DNA from: Paenibacillus terrae
GTDB lineage: Bacteria; Bacillota; Bacilli; Paenibacillales; Paenibacillaceae
DNA length: 64,000 bases
NCBI RefSeq assembly: GCF_000943545.1
Contig: NZ_JTHP01000006.1
Span: 62,001 to 126,000 of the forward strand
Reading direction: 5' to 3'
In this document: piece after piece, positions 57,197 through 64,000 of the stretch
Layout: the number at the start of each line of letters is the position of its first letter
Position numbering within the stretch: position 1 is the first letter of the stretch
Program-made: the position numbers and the translations under genes
The notes under the pieces: model-generated
Databases searched by the model: none
What the model was told of the DNA's origin: nothing
The model's input: the letters and a program-made list of their open reading frames with translations, nothing else

Positions 57197-57316
57197 TTAA
57201 AGAATATAAAGCAGATAGAAGAAGTCGGCTACAATCCAATCAACTTTACACAAGAAAGGAATATGTAAAAGGATACTATAGATTGTTGTATCCAAACATG
57301 CTAGCCAATCAAGCAC
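57197..57316 (-). CDS. Small ORF, 39 aa, hydrophobic
   Basis: GTG 57316 shortly after AAAAGGAGGTGAT. Begins MLDWLACLDTTIYSILL and ends FFYLLYIL; two Trp-containing hydrophobic parts. Unrecognised. Its end lies 14 bases before the next small ORF in the direction of transcription. Confidence 0.4.
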   Translation of the reverse strand: MLDWLACLDTTIYSILLHIPFLCKVDWIVADFFYLLYIL

Positions 57317-57341
57317 ATCACCTCCTTTTAATGTATGATAA

Positions 57342-57566
57342 TTATTTTTGTGTATAGCTACGTTTAAACTGTTTTACAAAATTACTACTGGTATATTCCG
57401 TACTCGCATTAGCGAATTCTAAGAATAAATCAGCGTTTTTTACGGCAAACTCCATTAGCATATCATGACGACATTCCAAATCATATTCTGCTTTCAAGTG
57501 TCCATCATGCTCCTCGTATCCCAATACGCTTTTAATAAATTCATTTGTTCCTTCAGTATGTGGCAT
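57342..57566 (-). CDS. Hypothetical small protein, 74 aa
   Basis: ATG 57566 six bases after GGGAGA. Acidic, helical-looking (EYDLECRHDMLMEFAVKNA, FLEFANASTEY), ends FKRSYTQK. No family recognised. Confidence 0.6.
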   Translation of the reverse strand: MPHTEGTNEFIKSVLGYEEHDGHLKAEYDLECRHDMLMEFAVKNADLFLEFANASTEYTSSNFVKQFKRSYTQK

Positions 57567-57622
57567 ATTCTATCTCCCTTATTTATTTAGTTTAAAACGC
57601 TTCTATTACTGCATTTTTACTT

Positions 57623-57853
57623 CTACGCTTCGACAAATCCCATATATGTATCAAAGCTAATCAATCTCTCAGGGCTTGCGTGCATTCGATTCTGTAGGTA
57701 CTCTTTAAAATCTTTGAATAGCCCATGTTCATGAATGAAATCTAAAACTACTTCATATGCTTCCTCATATCCCTCAACTACTTTTTCAAGTGATTCATTT
57801 TCCTTTTTTAGCGATACAAATTCCTCTGGTGTTAGCGTGATAGTTTTATTCAT
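57623..57853 (-). CDS. Hypothetical small protein with coiled coil, 76 aa
   Basis: ATG 57853 after AAGGAGAATAAA. TLTPEEFVSLKKENESLEKV is a likely coiled coil, followed by EEAYEVVLDFIHEHGLFKDF. Unrecognised; first of the small-ORF run. Confidence 0.6.
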   Translation of the reverse strand: MNKTITLTPEEFVSLKKENESLEKVVEGYEEAYEVVLDFIHEHGLFKDFKEYLQNRMHASPERLISFDTYMGFVEA

Positions 57854-58143
57854 TTTATTCTCCTTGGTATGTATAATTTTATTTTATATAGTTCTAGCTT
57901 TACTTCATGTGAAGACAATCCAACACTAGCTCAATCCACATCACCCCTTTCATTTCCATTCTGACGCTCATATCTCTGTACTATTATCTATGAATAACAG
58001 TTATTGTCCTTCCCCTTACAAATACCTTGTCTATGAAGAAACATCTTAATTTCATAATAGATTATTCATAAAAAAAGGATGAACTAAAGACAAGTCAACA
58101 ATAATCCATTTTGACCAGTACATTGCTTATTCTGTTATCTACC

Positions 58144-58236
58144 TGTCAACTAAACGTGCCTATTAAAGCACCTCATAATGTTACTACTCTTTAGTCTAAT
58201 GATATGAGGTGCTTAGAAGCGACCATTTAGTTGACA
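58144..58236. repeat. Symmetric nested inverted repeat
   Basis: Outer arms TGTCAACTAAA (58144-58154) and TTTAGTTGACA (58226-58236); inner arms AAGCACCTCATA (58166-58177) and TATGAGGTGCTT (58203-58214). The gap between outer and inner arm is 11 bases on both sides; the centre is 25 bases. It lies 30 bases downstream of the primase stop. No T-run. The 57854-58143 stretch to its left shows nothing convincing. Confidence 0.85.
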
Positions 58237-58265
58237 CTTCTATAATCAGATTATCAATATAAAGT

Positions 58266-60614
58266 TTAATCTCTGCATTTAAGAACATTAGATACATATT
58301 GTCTTGAACATCCAACTAATGAAGCTATCTTAGCATTAGATAGACTTAAATCATGTTGCTTTAATCGTAGGATATGTGAAGCTTTGTCTTCTAATTGTTT
58401 ACCTTGTTCTGATATTTCTTGATGATAAACGAAACCTTTTATATGTATAGGAATGTCAAACTGCTTTCTCAATAGCTTATTTACTCTTGCCTTACGGTAC
58501 TCCTGATTAGAAATAATTGCTGGTATGTTCATAGATAGTTTTTTAGCTAGAAACCCATAACTCCACTTCTGAAATCCTACATCATTATCCAGTACAGCTA
58601 TAGAATCTAACTCAACCGACTTCTTCTTGGGTATGTACTTAAAGTTATCTCTGTACAATTGTTTCAAGCTAAAACCAGAAACATCCATATGCTCAATTAT
58701 TTCAGATTCATGAGTCCAACCTTTTTCCCAAATCAAATTGTTGACTACACGGCTAATTTCTTTTGAAATGGATTGATTTAGACCAGGTATCTCCTCTTCT
58801 GATCGGTCAGGGAAGACACGATTCCCCTCTTCTACTCCACACAAGCTGATCAATTGTTCACGATTAAAATTTGAAATTGTTAAATGATTCTGATAAAAGA
58901 ATTTGCTCATCTCTTCAGCCAGTATAAGCCGTTCAGTATCCATGCTGACTATCTCATAATATCTCGCTATATTATTGTAATGGATAATATTATTCTTACG
59001 AGACTCCTTTTGATACTGTTCAATTCCTCTTTGCATTTCAATGGGTAATTGGTCAACGCCAACACAATTGAGCAGATACATAAATATCATGATTACTACT
59101 TTGGTATTGGCCTTATTAATGTTGCGTAAATCTGAATTCTCGCTCAATAACTCCTCTATGACCTTCCTCATAGGTGCAAACACAATAGCATTGCTTGAAT
59201 CCATATTCCTCATTTTAGCAAGTTGGGGAAGCTTCCGTCTTGCAACTTCATGTATTTGAATCAGCAATCCTAACGTACCTTTAGTTTTCAGAAACTTCGT
59301 TAGGTATGGATAATTCTCCTGTAAATCCATGTCATATTTGAATCGTTCCAGAAACTCAATGTTGAACTCAATCAATCTTTCCTGATCCAGTTGCCACTCG
59401 GTTTTAATCTCAGCTATATTGTACAGTTCTTTTAAATAGTCGAATGCTTTATGTATAGGAAGCCTTGATATTCTCTCTATGATCTGAACAATATCATAAT
59501 GAACTCCACATCGAGAGCTATGGCATTTATAAAACCATTTATCGTCATAGGAGTATATGTTTCCGCTGGTTGAATTGCTGCTATTGTGAAAAATACAATA
59601 GAACCTATCAGAATCTATGCCAAGTAGGTGCTTTAAATTTTGCCTTTTTAAGAATTGTCTGATATCATCTCGATCTATATAGCATAGATCATCCTGATTA
59701 TCTAACTCTAACTTTCTCTTTAGCTCTGGAAGTCCTTTAAAACCTTTGCTAATCAGAGGAATGTTACCGACATCCATTGAAGAGTAATCTATTGCTATTC
59801 TGGAGGGAAGTCCCCTTTTTTTCGGCAACAGTTTAGTATTATGTGTCGGCGCTTTACGTGAATTAACACATAGCTGTGAATCTGCTTCTATACTCACCTT
59901 CTCAATAACAGTCCGTAGGCGAACAATCAAATCTTCCGCATCATACCTTATGCCCCGATTCCATTCCTCAAGTTTTATTGTAAATGGATCATTTGGATCT
60001 TTCAGGTGTAAAGTGTCAGGCACTCGAAGCAATCGGGCTGGATTCTTTACAGCCATATCTGCATTAAATATGTAAATCAAAAATCCTTCTAGCGTTTCAA
60101 ATTGATGTCTCTGTGTATCATTATTGAGCAAATAATATACATGGAACCCATTTTTCGTTTCCACAATTGCGCTTGGGGGAATCCCTCGTTGTTTTAATTC
60201 AGAAACACGGCTCCTGAATATCTGTTTATAGTTGGTTTTCTCTGCACTATTCAGCGAATAAAACTTAGATTTTACAAGCTCCTGTAATTCATTAGGGCTT
60301 CCAGTAAATCCAGCAGCAATAATTTCATGTTCAATCTCATCTTTGATATCCATGTCGATGAAACATGCACGAAATTCTGTTATCTCATCATTTCTGTAAC
60401 CGCCACCATTAGGCAAAAAGTAAATACCATAGCCCTTTTTGCTCCATTCCTCGATTTCTTTGATAGCTTCTTTGCTGTAGTATTTCATTTTACTTTTATG
60501 AATCTTACTATTAAACAAGCGTTCGTCTTCATTACCTTCAAATATGTATGAAAAATTAGTCTTACCGTTGTTAGCAGTAACTTGAATAAAATCTCGCGTC
60601 TCTACAAAAGCCAA
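58266..60614 (-). CDS. Primase-like replication protein (AEP core, zinc site, C-terminal HTH)
   Basis: 782 residues. The N-terminal part fits the archaeo-eukaryotic primase superfamily: FIDMDIKD with Asp87 and Asp89, NGFHVYYLL with His158, and NADMAVKNPARLLRVPDTLH near 185-203. A zinc site like that of DnaG follows: Cys340-x2-His343 and Cys364-x4-Cys369 (FYCIFH, YKCHSSRCG). The middle region is unassigned. The C-terminus ends in a helix-turn-helix (NAKIASLVGCSRQYVSNVL). Probably primes replication of the excised element. TTG start 60614, with GGGAG about 13 bases upstream, is somewhat far. Confidence 0.75.
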   Translation of the reverse strand: MAFVETRDFIQVTANNGKTNFSYIFEGNEDERLFNSKIHKSKMKYYSKEAIKEIEEWSKKGYGIYFLPNGGGYRNDEITEFRACFIDMDIKDEIEHEIIAAGFTGSPNELQELVKSKFYSLNSAEKTNYKQIFRSRVSELKQRGIPPSAIVETKNGFHVYYLLNNDTQRHQFETLEGFLIYIFNADMAVKNPARLLRVPDTLHLKDPNDPFTIKLEEWNRGIRYDAEDLIVRLRTVIEKVSIEADSQLCVNSRKAPTHNTKLLPKKRGLPSRIAIDYSSMDVGNIPLISKGFKGLPELKRKLELDNQDDLCYIDRDDIRQFLKRQNLKHLLGIDSDRFYCIFHNSSNSTSGNIYSYDDKWFYKCHSSRCGVHYDIVQIIERISRLPIHKAFDYLKELYNIAEIKTEWQLDQERLIEFNIEFLERFKYDMDLQENYPYLTKFLKTKGTLGLLIQIHEVARRKLPQLAKMRNMDSSNAIVFAPMRKVIEELLSENSDLRNINKANTKVVIMIFMYLLNCVGVDQLPIEMQRGIEQYQKESRKNNIIHYNNIARYYEIVSMDTERLILAEEMSKFFYQNHLTISNFNREQLISLCGVEEGNRVFPDRSEEEIPGLNQSISKEISRVVNNLIWEKGWTHESEIIEHMDVSGFSLKQLYRDNFKYIPKKKSVELDSIAVLDNDVGFQKWSYGFLAKKLSMNIPAIISNQEYRKARVNKLLRKQFDIPIHIKGFVYHQEISEQGKQLEDKASHILRLKQHDLSLSNAKIASLVGCSRQYVSNVLKCRD

Positions 60615-60791
60615 AAGTATATACGTCTCCCTTCGTTTTTATATAAGATATCCAGCTGCACCACTTGGTTTCTATTTCTCGAAAAAAACATACAACAAAT
60701 AACCTTTCTATCTTGATTAGACAAATCAGCTTGACATTATGCTCCACATCATAAAATCAATTTTATTCGCCTAAATAGACTTATAGTCCTG

Positions 60792-60974
60792 TTATAATTT
60801 CGAGCAAATTGAATAATACTCATGCAACTGAGCGTGAACCCCGAAAACGATAAAATCATCTAAACTCAATTCACTCTCACCTATGCAAGTATTATAATTT
60901 GGATTGTCAAAGATCGAATAATTAAAGCTATGAACAGACTCCACCAAAACCCAGAAGTCGTGTCCCCGTAACAC
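60792..60974 (-). CDS. Hypothetical small protein, 60 aa
   Basis: GTG 60974 lies only one base after AAGGAGG, so initiation is questionable. Begins MLRGHDFWVLVESVHSF and contains GESELSLDDFIVFGVHAQLH. No family recognised. Precedes the primase in the same direction. 60615-60791 and 60975-61245 hold only AT-rich DNA with no clear element. Confidence 0.35.
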   Translation of the reverse strand: MLRGHDFWVLVESVHSFNYSIFDNPNYNTCIGESELSLDDFIVFGVHAQLHEYYSICSKL

Positions 60975-61245
60975 TCCTCCTTTTTTTAGATTAAATTTTA
61001 TCGAACTTACTTACTTGGCATTGCAATTAACTCTACTTTTGTCACATGATAAAACTTATATGTATGAATTCGTCAACATCTATAATATCTTTCATCTATT
61101 ATTTAAGAGACTCATTAAATATATCATCACTCTAAACTATTGTCAACACTTTCATTATTTGAGATAGGACACACAGAATATTTTATCGGTAAACAAGGAT
61201 GACATTTAGCTATATATAAAGGAAGCGAAAAATTTTGTCCAAACA

Positions 61246-61377
61246 ATGGTCGGGCAGATTGATCCTATTATTCAGCACAACAATTTGTCATGGTTGATAC
61301 TGGAACAAGGTGAATTAAATTTGCCGCACCTTCGTTTGAAGCAAGGTGTATACAAATATCATCCCCCTTTATTCTGA
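61246..61377 (+). pseudogene. Possible gene remnant, 43 codons
   Basis: The only plus-strand coding-like piece of this part: MVGQIDPIIQHNNLSWL then GELNLPHLRLKQGVY. There is no proper ribosome site (AAGGAAGCG is 20 bases away), and a TAG stands upstream in frame. Looks like the tail of a larger lost gene. Confidence 0.3.
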
Positions 61378-61456
61378 TTGGACCACTATAAAAAAGCTCA
61401 CTCCTATTTTTATTGTTAAAGGAGCAAGCTTATGGATATTTATCAATCGCTGTGAA

Positions 61457-61945
61457 TTATATTGCTTTAGGATTTTTATAGCACCAGTTTGGATCATAGG
61501 GCAGAGAACTGAACTTCTGCATATCTTCCCAACTGTAAACCCAGTCATAACCAGGAATCCAAAAATAGTCAGTAGGATTCAGCTTGAGATATTCATATAT
61601 AAATCGAAAAATCAGCTCTTCAGCACCATAAACATCTTCAATACATCCTACTTGATACAAGGACAAGCTTGAATCTAATCCACTAATATCCTCATCATGC
61701 TCATAATTAATTTCGTAATTATCAATTCCGTCAATATAGAATATAAACTGCTGGTTATTTTCAACACCCAGTGGGTTATAAGATATATTTAGAGTTGTTG
61801 AAAAAAACTGTTCGTTCTTATATTTTTTATCATTGTCAAAATATAATCCAGCATCTGCATGAAAGGCAGCTACGATTGCATCTCCCAGTAATTTCTCAGG
61901 TGTATATTTTTCTCGTTCTATTAAAATAAAAGCCGAACTTCCCAT
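61457..61945 (-). CDS. Probable immunity protein for the WXG toxin
   Basis: 162 residues, acidic, soluble, no signal peptide: SSAFILIEREKYTPEKL opening, NYEHDEDISGLDSS in the middle, YFWIPGYDWVYSWEDM near the end. I recognise no named immunity family. The ATG (61945) overlaps the TGA of the toxin frame as TGATG, the usual toxin-immunity coupling. Function inferred from position only. Confidence 0.6.
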   Translation of the reverse strand: MGSSAFILIEREKYTPEKLLGDAIVAAFHADAGLYFDNDKKYKNEQFFSTTLNISYNPLGVENNQQFIFYIDGIDNYEINYEHDEDISGLDSSLSLYQVGCIEDVYGAEELIFRFIYEYLKLNPTDYFWIPGYDWVYSWEDMQKFSSLPYDPNWCYKNPKAI

Positions 61946-62187
61946 CACTTAACCACCTTTCTTAATTCCTCCAAGGAATTTACAACAGTTACTCCTAGCT
62001 TCTTGATATTATCTAATTTTTCTATATTACTTTGAGATAGATTGCCCAAAGGCTTATCAATATAAAGTATAACTTTCTTCTGTTCTGGATTAAAATAAAG
62101 CTTATCAGTCGTAATTGTCATTTTCTCAAGTTGTCCTTCTTTAACTGCTTTGATTGAAGCCTTAACCTCAATTAATTCATTTTTTTG
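61945..62187 (-). pseudogene. Frameshifted C-terminal nuclease tail of the WXG toxin
   Basis: In the frame one base further, the sequence reads NELIEVKASIKAVKEG, then LYFNPEQKKVILYIDKP, ending EELRKVVK and TGA at 61945-61947, with no stop in 78 codons. Joined after GDLDVVTK it gives GDxDVxT...IEVK, the D and E-x-K pattern of PD-(D/E)XK restriction-endonuclease-like toxins. Removing one A from the run of seven (62181-62187) restores a 447-residue protein. Confidence 0.75.
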
Positions 62188-63289
62188 TAACTACATCTAA
62201 ATCACCTGCAAATTGACCATCTTTCTTTAATATTTTTTGCCCAAAACCAGTGACTTCACGTTCTTCTTTTAAAAAGCCAGCTACTTTTGCTTCAGTTGCC
62301 TTTCCTACATCTGAGCTATTCATAAAGTTTTCAATATCACGGTTAATATTTTTGGGATGTTGATCAACCCATGTCAGTTCATTGCCAGCAGGGTTTGTAT
62401 ATTTCGTCTTATTTCCTTCCTTAATTATGCTACCCATATTGTTATTGTGGGTTCCCTCGACGACATGCGGTGCCTTTTCTGCCTTAACCTCCGATGATAG
62501 GGACGGTTTTGATGAGCCTCCACCTTCCCCTTTCGCCATTTGCCACAATTCCGCTGAGCTTTTCCCTATTCCGCTTGCTCCTTTAACTGCGGTTGTGCCT
62601 CCATGTGCCGCTAAAGCTGCTGATCCAATCAATCCCGGTATTCCAATTATACTTCCAACTCCCGTAGATGAAACAGCAACTGATAATCCTTCTCCACCTG
62701 TTCCGACTATTACCTCACCAGCCCCCTGCAATGTCGTAGCTACGTGACCGAGAATTTCACCTACTTTAGCTGCCATAGGATGATCATAGTCCCGTTCTTT
62801 ATCAGGTAACATCCCCAAGGTTAAATCTTCCTGAATGGCTCCTTTTGCTCCTTGAATAGTATCCCATAAAATTTCTCCTTGAAGCTTACTAGCTTCCATC
62901 TGGGCTTCGGCCTTGGTTATCTCAGCTTGTCCAATTTGTTCAAAAATTTTATGTAGCCAACCTTCATCACTGGATGCCGTTTTAACAGGGGTTCCAAGCC
63001 ACGGCACATCCAGTACGACTTTTTCCCCGTCCACCTGTTTAAAGTTTTTTGAAATAAAAATAAGTTCCTGTGCTACTGTCGATAGTCGTTCAATCGTCAC
63101 ACTCATGGATTGTCGAGAAACCTGAAATTGTTGGAAAAATCTCTCTCTGGTAGCTCCAGACCAACCTTGTTGGACAAAATCAATTCGTCCACTCAAAAAG
63201 TTCAGCATACGTTCCATTTCATGCTTTCCTTGCAAGAACTGGTCAGCCACTTGCATCAATCTATCAGGTGGAACCAATATTCTACCCAT
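62177..63289 (-). CDS. WXG100-type polymorphic toxin, frame broken near the C-terminus
   Basis: 370 codons as read. The N-terminus is a WXG100 four-helix-type domain (MGRILVPPDRLMQVADQF, QQGWSGATRERFF with the WxG turn at 43-45), a type VII secretion signature. A Gly/Ala-rich hydrophobic stretch follows at about 200-255, then a linker and a C-terminal nuclease-like start (GKATEAKVAGFLKEE, GDLDVVT). Translation stops at 62177 in ACA AAA AAA TGA. The missing tail is open in the next frame. As annotated, the product would lack the catalytic E-x-K. Confidence 0.8.
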   Translation of the reverse strand: MGRILVPPDRLMQVADQFLQGKHEMERMLNFLSGRIDFVQQGWSGATRERFFQQFQVSRQSMSVTIERLSTVAQELIFISKNFKQVDGEKVVLDVPWLGTPVKTASSDEGWLHKIFEQIGQAEITKAEAQMEASKLQGEILWDTIQGAKGAIQEDLTLGMLPDKERDYDHPMAAKVGEILGHVATTLQGAGEVIVGTGGEGLSVAVSSTGVGSIIGIPGLIGSAALAAHGGTTAVKGASGIGKSSAELWQMAKGEGGGSSKPSLSSEVKAEKAPHVVEGTHNNNMGSIIKEGNKTKYTNPAGNELTWVDQHPKNINRDIENFMNSSDVGKATEAKVAGFLKEEREVTGFGQKILKKDGQFAGDLDVVTKK

Positions 63290-63484
63290 TTGATCACGTC
63301 CATTTTAATTTAGATAGAAATAATCTTATCAGAAGGGAATGTTTAGGGGTATGCATCTATTATCCTGATATTTCCTTTTAAATCATGTGACATATGAACT
63401 GAAATAAAACAGAGATTACTACGACTATAGTAGTATATACCTCTGTTAGATGATACCCAAGTTAGGATATAGCAGTTGTCGCTT

Positions 63485-63619
63485 TCAAATCTTGATCCTC
63501 CACCATATCCTGCAACCCAGGATAAGTGTAAGAGCTTTTTGTAGTTGTGTAACTGCTACATAAGCGATATAGGGGAAATCATAACATCTTTGAATAATAG
63601 TATGTGTAGATAAACTCAA
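63485..63619 (-). CDS. Possible small or decayed ORF, 44 codons
   Basis: TTG 63619 six bases after AAGGAGG. Begins MSLSTHTIIQRCYDFPY. The second half looks more protein-like in another frame (YTYPGLQDMVEDQDLKA), so a frameshifted remnant is likely. The rest of 63290-63826 shows nothing but AT-rich DNA. Confidence 0.25.
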   Translation of the reverse strand: MSLSTHTIIQRCYDFPYIAYVAVTQLQKALTLILGCRIWWRIKI

Positions 63620-63826
63620 ATTCAACCTCCTTGAATAAGTAGTAGAAAATCTACACATACCCTATTTAGACTAGCTAACTATGCAAAAAAAGCTCATCCC
63701 TTTCAGTAGAATTCACCAATTATTAATAAAATAAAATAAATAATATCATTTAAAACAATAATCATTTTGTAATGGATATATATACTATATAATAGAATTG
63801 TATTCCAATATGAAAGGATGATGAAG

Positions 63827-64000
63827 ATGAAAAAGAAGCTTATGATTGGTCTATTAACTGTCGTGGCATGTTTTACTCTTGGCTCTACATCTTTTGCAGC
63901 TAGTGCTTCTACACCAAGTCCTAATACTGCTCCAGCAGAAACTTCCAATGTAATAACTCCAGCAGATCAATACGTCGTCCCTATTAATTTGAGAGTTGGT
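63827..64000 (+). CDS. Secreted or lipid-anchored protein, partial
   Basis: 58 codons to the window edge. Signal peptide MKKKLMIGLLTVVACFTLG; either a signal peptidase I site after TSFA or a lipobox at VVAC. The mature part is Pro/Ser/Thr-rich (TPSPNTAPAETS). ATG 63827 after GAAAGG; in-frame ATGs at 63818 and 63821 are alternatives. TATAAT at 63787-63792 with TTTTGT 17 bases upstream may be its promoter. Function unknown. Confidence 0.6.
   Translation, partial: MKKKLMIGLLTVVACFTLGSTSFAASASTPSPNTAPAETSNVITPADQYVVPINLRVG

Larger units (their letters stand above)
54803..64000. mobile_element. Skin-like prophage/integrative element in sigK (left >9 kb)
   Basis: AT-rich DNA beginning at the sigK break and continuing to the window edge. 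It has a large serine recombinase at the left end pointing toward sigK, tiny phage-type ORFs, a primase/replication protein, and toxin-immunity genes. The right boundary is not seen. Gene content is not that of the B. subtilis skin element apart from the recombinase placement and a type VII-style toxin. Confidence 0.85.

Noticed and set aside
57900..57945. 13-codon leader-like ORF (MWIELVLDCLHMK) after AAAGGGGTG
   Set aside because: Only two bases separate the purine run from the ATG and nothing downstream suggests attenuation.
62177..62190. Programmed -1 frameshift at A-AAA-AAA in the toxin
   Set aside because: A -1 slip leads to ATG AAT TAA and an immediate stop; the open continuation needs the other direction (one base skipped or one A removed).
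63703..63948. Minus-strand hydrophobic ORF of 81 codons
   Set aside because: It is the antisense of a signal peptide gene with a good ribosome site on the plus strand.

Overview
The window is a stretch of a low-to-mid GC, endospore-forming Gram-positive chromosome, almost certainly a Paenibacillus of the P. polymyxa type. The evidence is the dnaK/hrcA block with a perfect CIRCE operator, the sporulation genes (spoIIP, gpr, spoVAC-AD-AE, sigK), the comEA-EB-EC and yqeG-yqeH-aroE-yhbY-nadD-yqeK-rsfS-yqeM blocks in Bacillus-like order, a leuS T-box, and Paenibacillus-style sugar ABC genes with a membrane-bound AraC regulator and a YoaJ-type expansin. This assignment is by recognition of protein families, not by a database search.

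Layout. 1-13.5 kb: a minus-strand housekeeping/sporulation block (gpr, spoIIP, yqxA, lepA, hemW, GNAT, hrcA, grpE, dnaK), with an AT-rich membrane-protein gene apparently inserted just upstream of hrcA, and rpsT/holA next to gpr. 13.7-19 kb: an ECF sigma/anti-sigma pair, an orphan siderophore-binding lipoprotein under a Fur box, and a divergent aldo-keto reductase/TetR pair. 19-34 kb: the competence and yqe-type block, interrupted by leuS and a tautomerase-like gene. 34-42 kb: MoxR/DUF58/transglutaminase operon, a three-gene spoVA operon and an M42 peptidase. 42-54 kb: YdjM-like protein, iron alcohol dehydrogenase, expansin, AraC-type regulator, a LplA/LplB/YtcP-type sugar importer with cre sites, EamA transporter, DUF218 and DUF523 proteins.

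54.6 kb to the end: the 5' end of sigK (mother-cell sigma factor) is intact for about 65 codons and then breaks into AT-rich foreign DNA. A convergent large serine recombinase has its stop codon inside sigK. This is the architecture of a skin element: the recombinase would excise the insert during sporulation to rebuild sigK. The 3' half of sigK and the other attachment site lie outside the window, so the element is larger than 9 kb. Visible cargo: a string of tiny ORFs with good ribosome-binding sites, a symmetric nested inverted repeat, a primase-like replication protein (archaeo-eukaryotic primase core plus DnaG-like zinc site plus C-terminal HTH), and a WXG100-type polymorphic toxin followed by a probable immunity gene. 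The toxin reading frame is broken by one base in a run of seven A, exactly before its predicted catalytic E-x-K motif. A secreted-protein gene runs off the right edge.

How the genes work together: the left 42 kb is mostly core biology (chaperones, translation, spore formation and germination, DNA uptake, ribosome assembly, NAD and aromatic synthesis). The 42-54 kb part is an accessory carbohydrate/plant-association island. The last 9 kb is a mobile element using a sporulation gene as its integration site.
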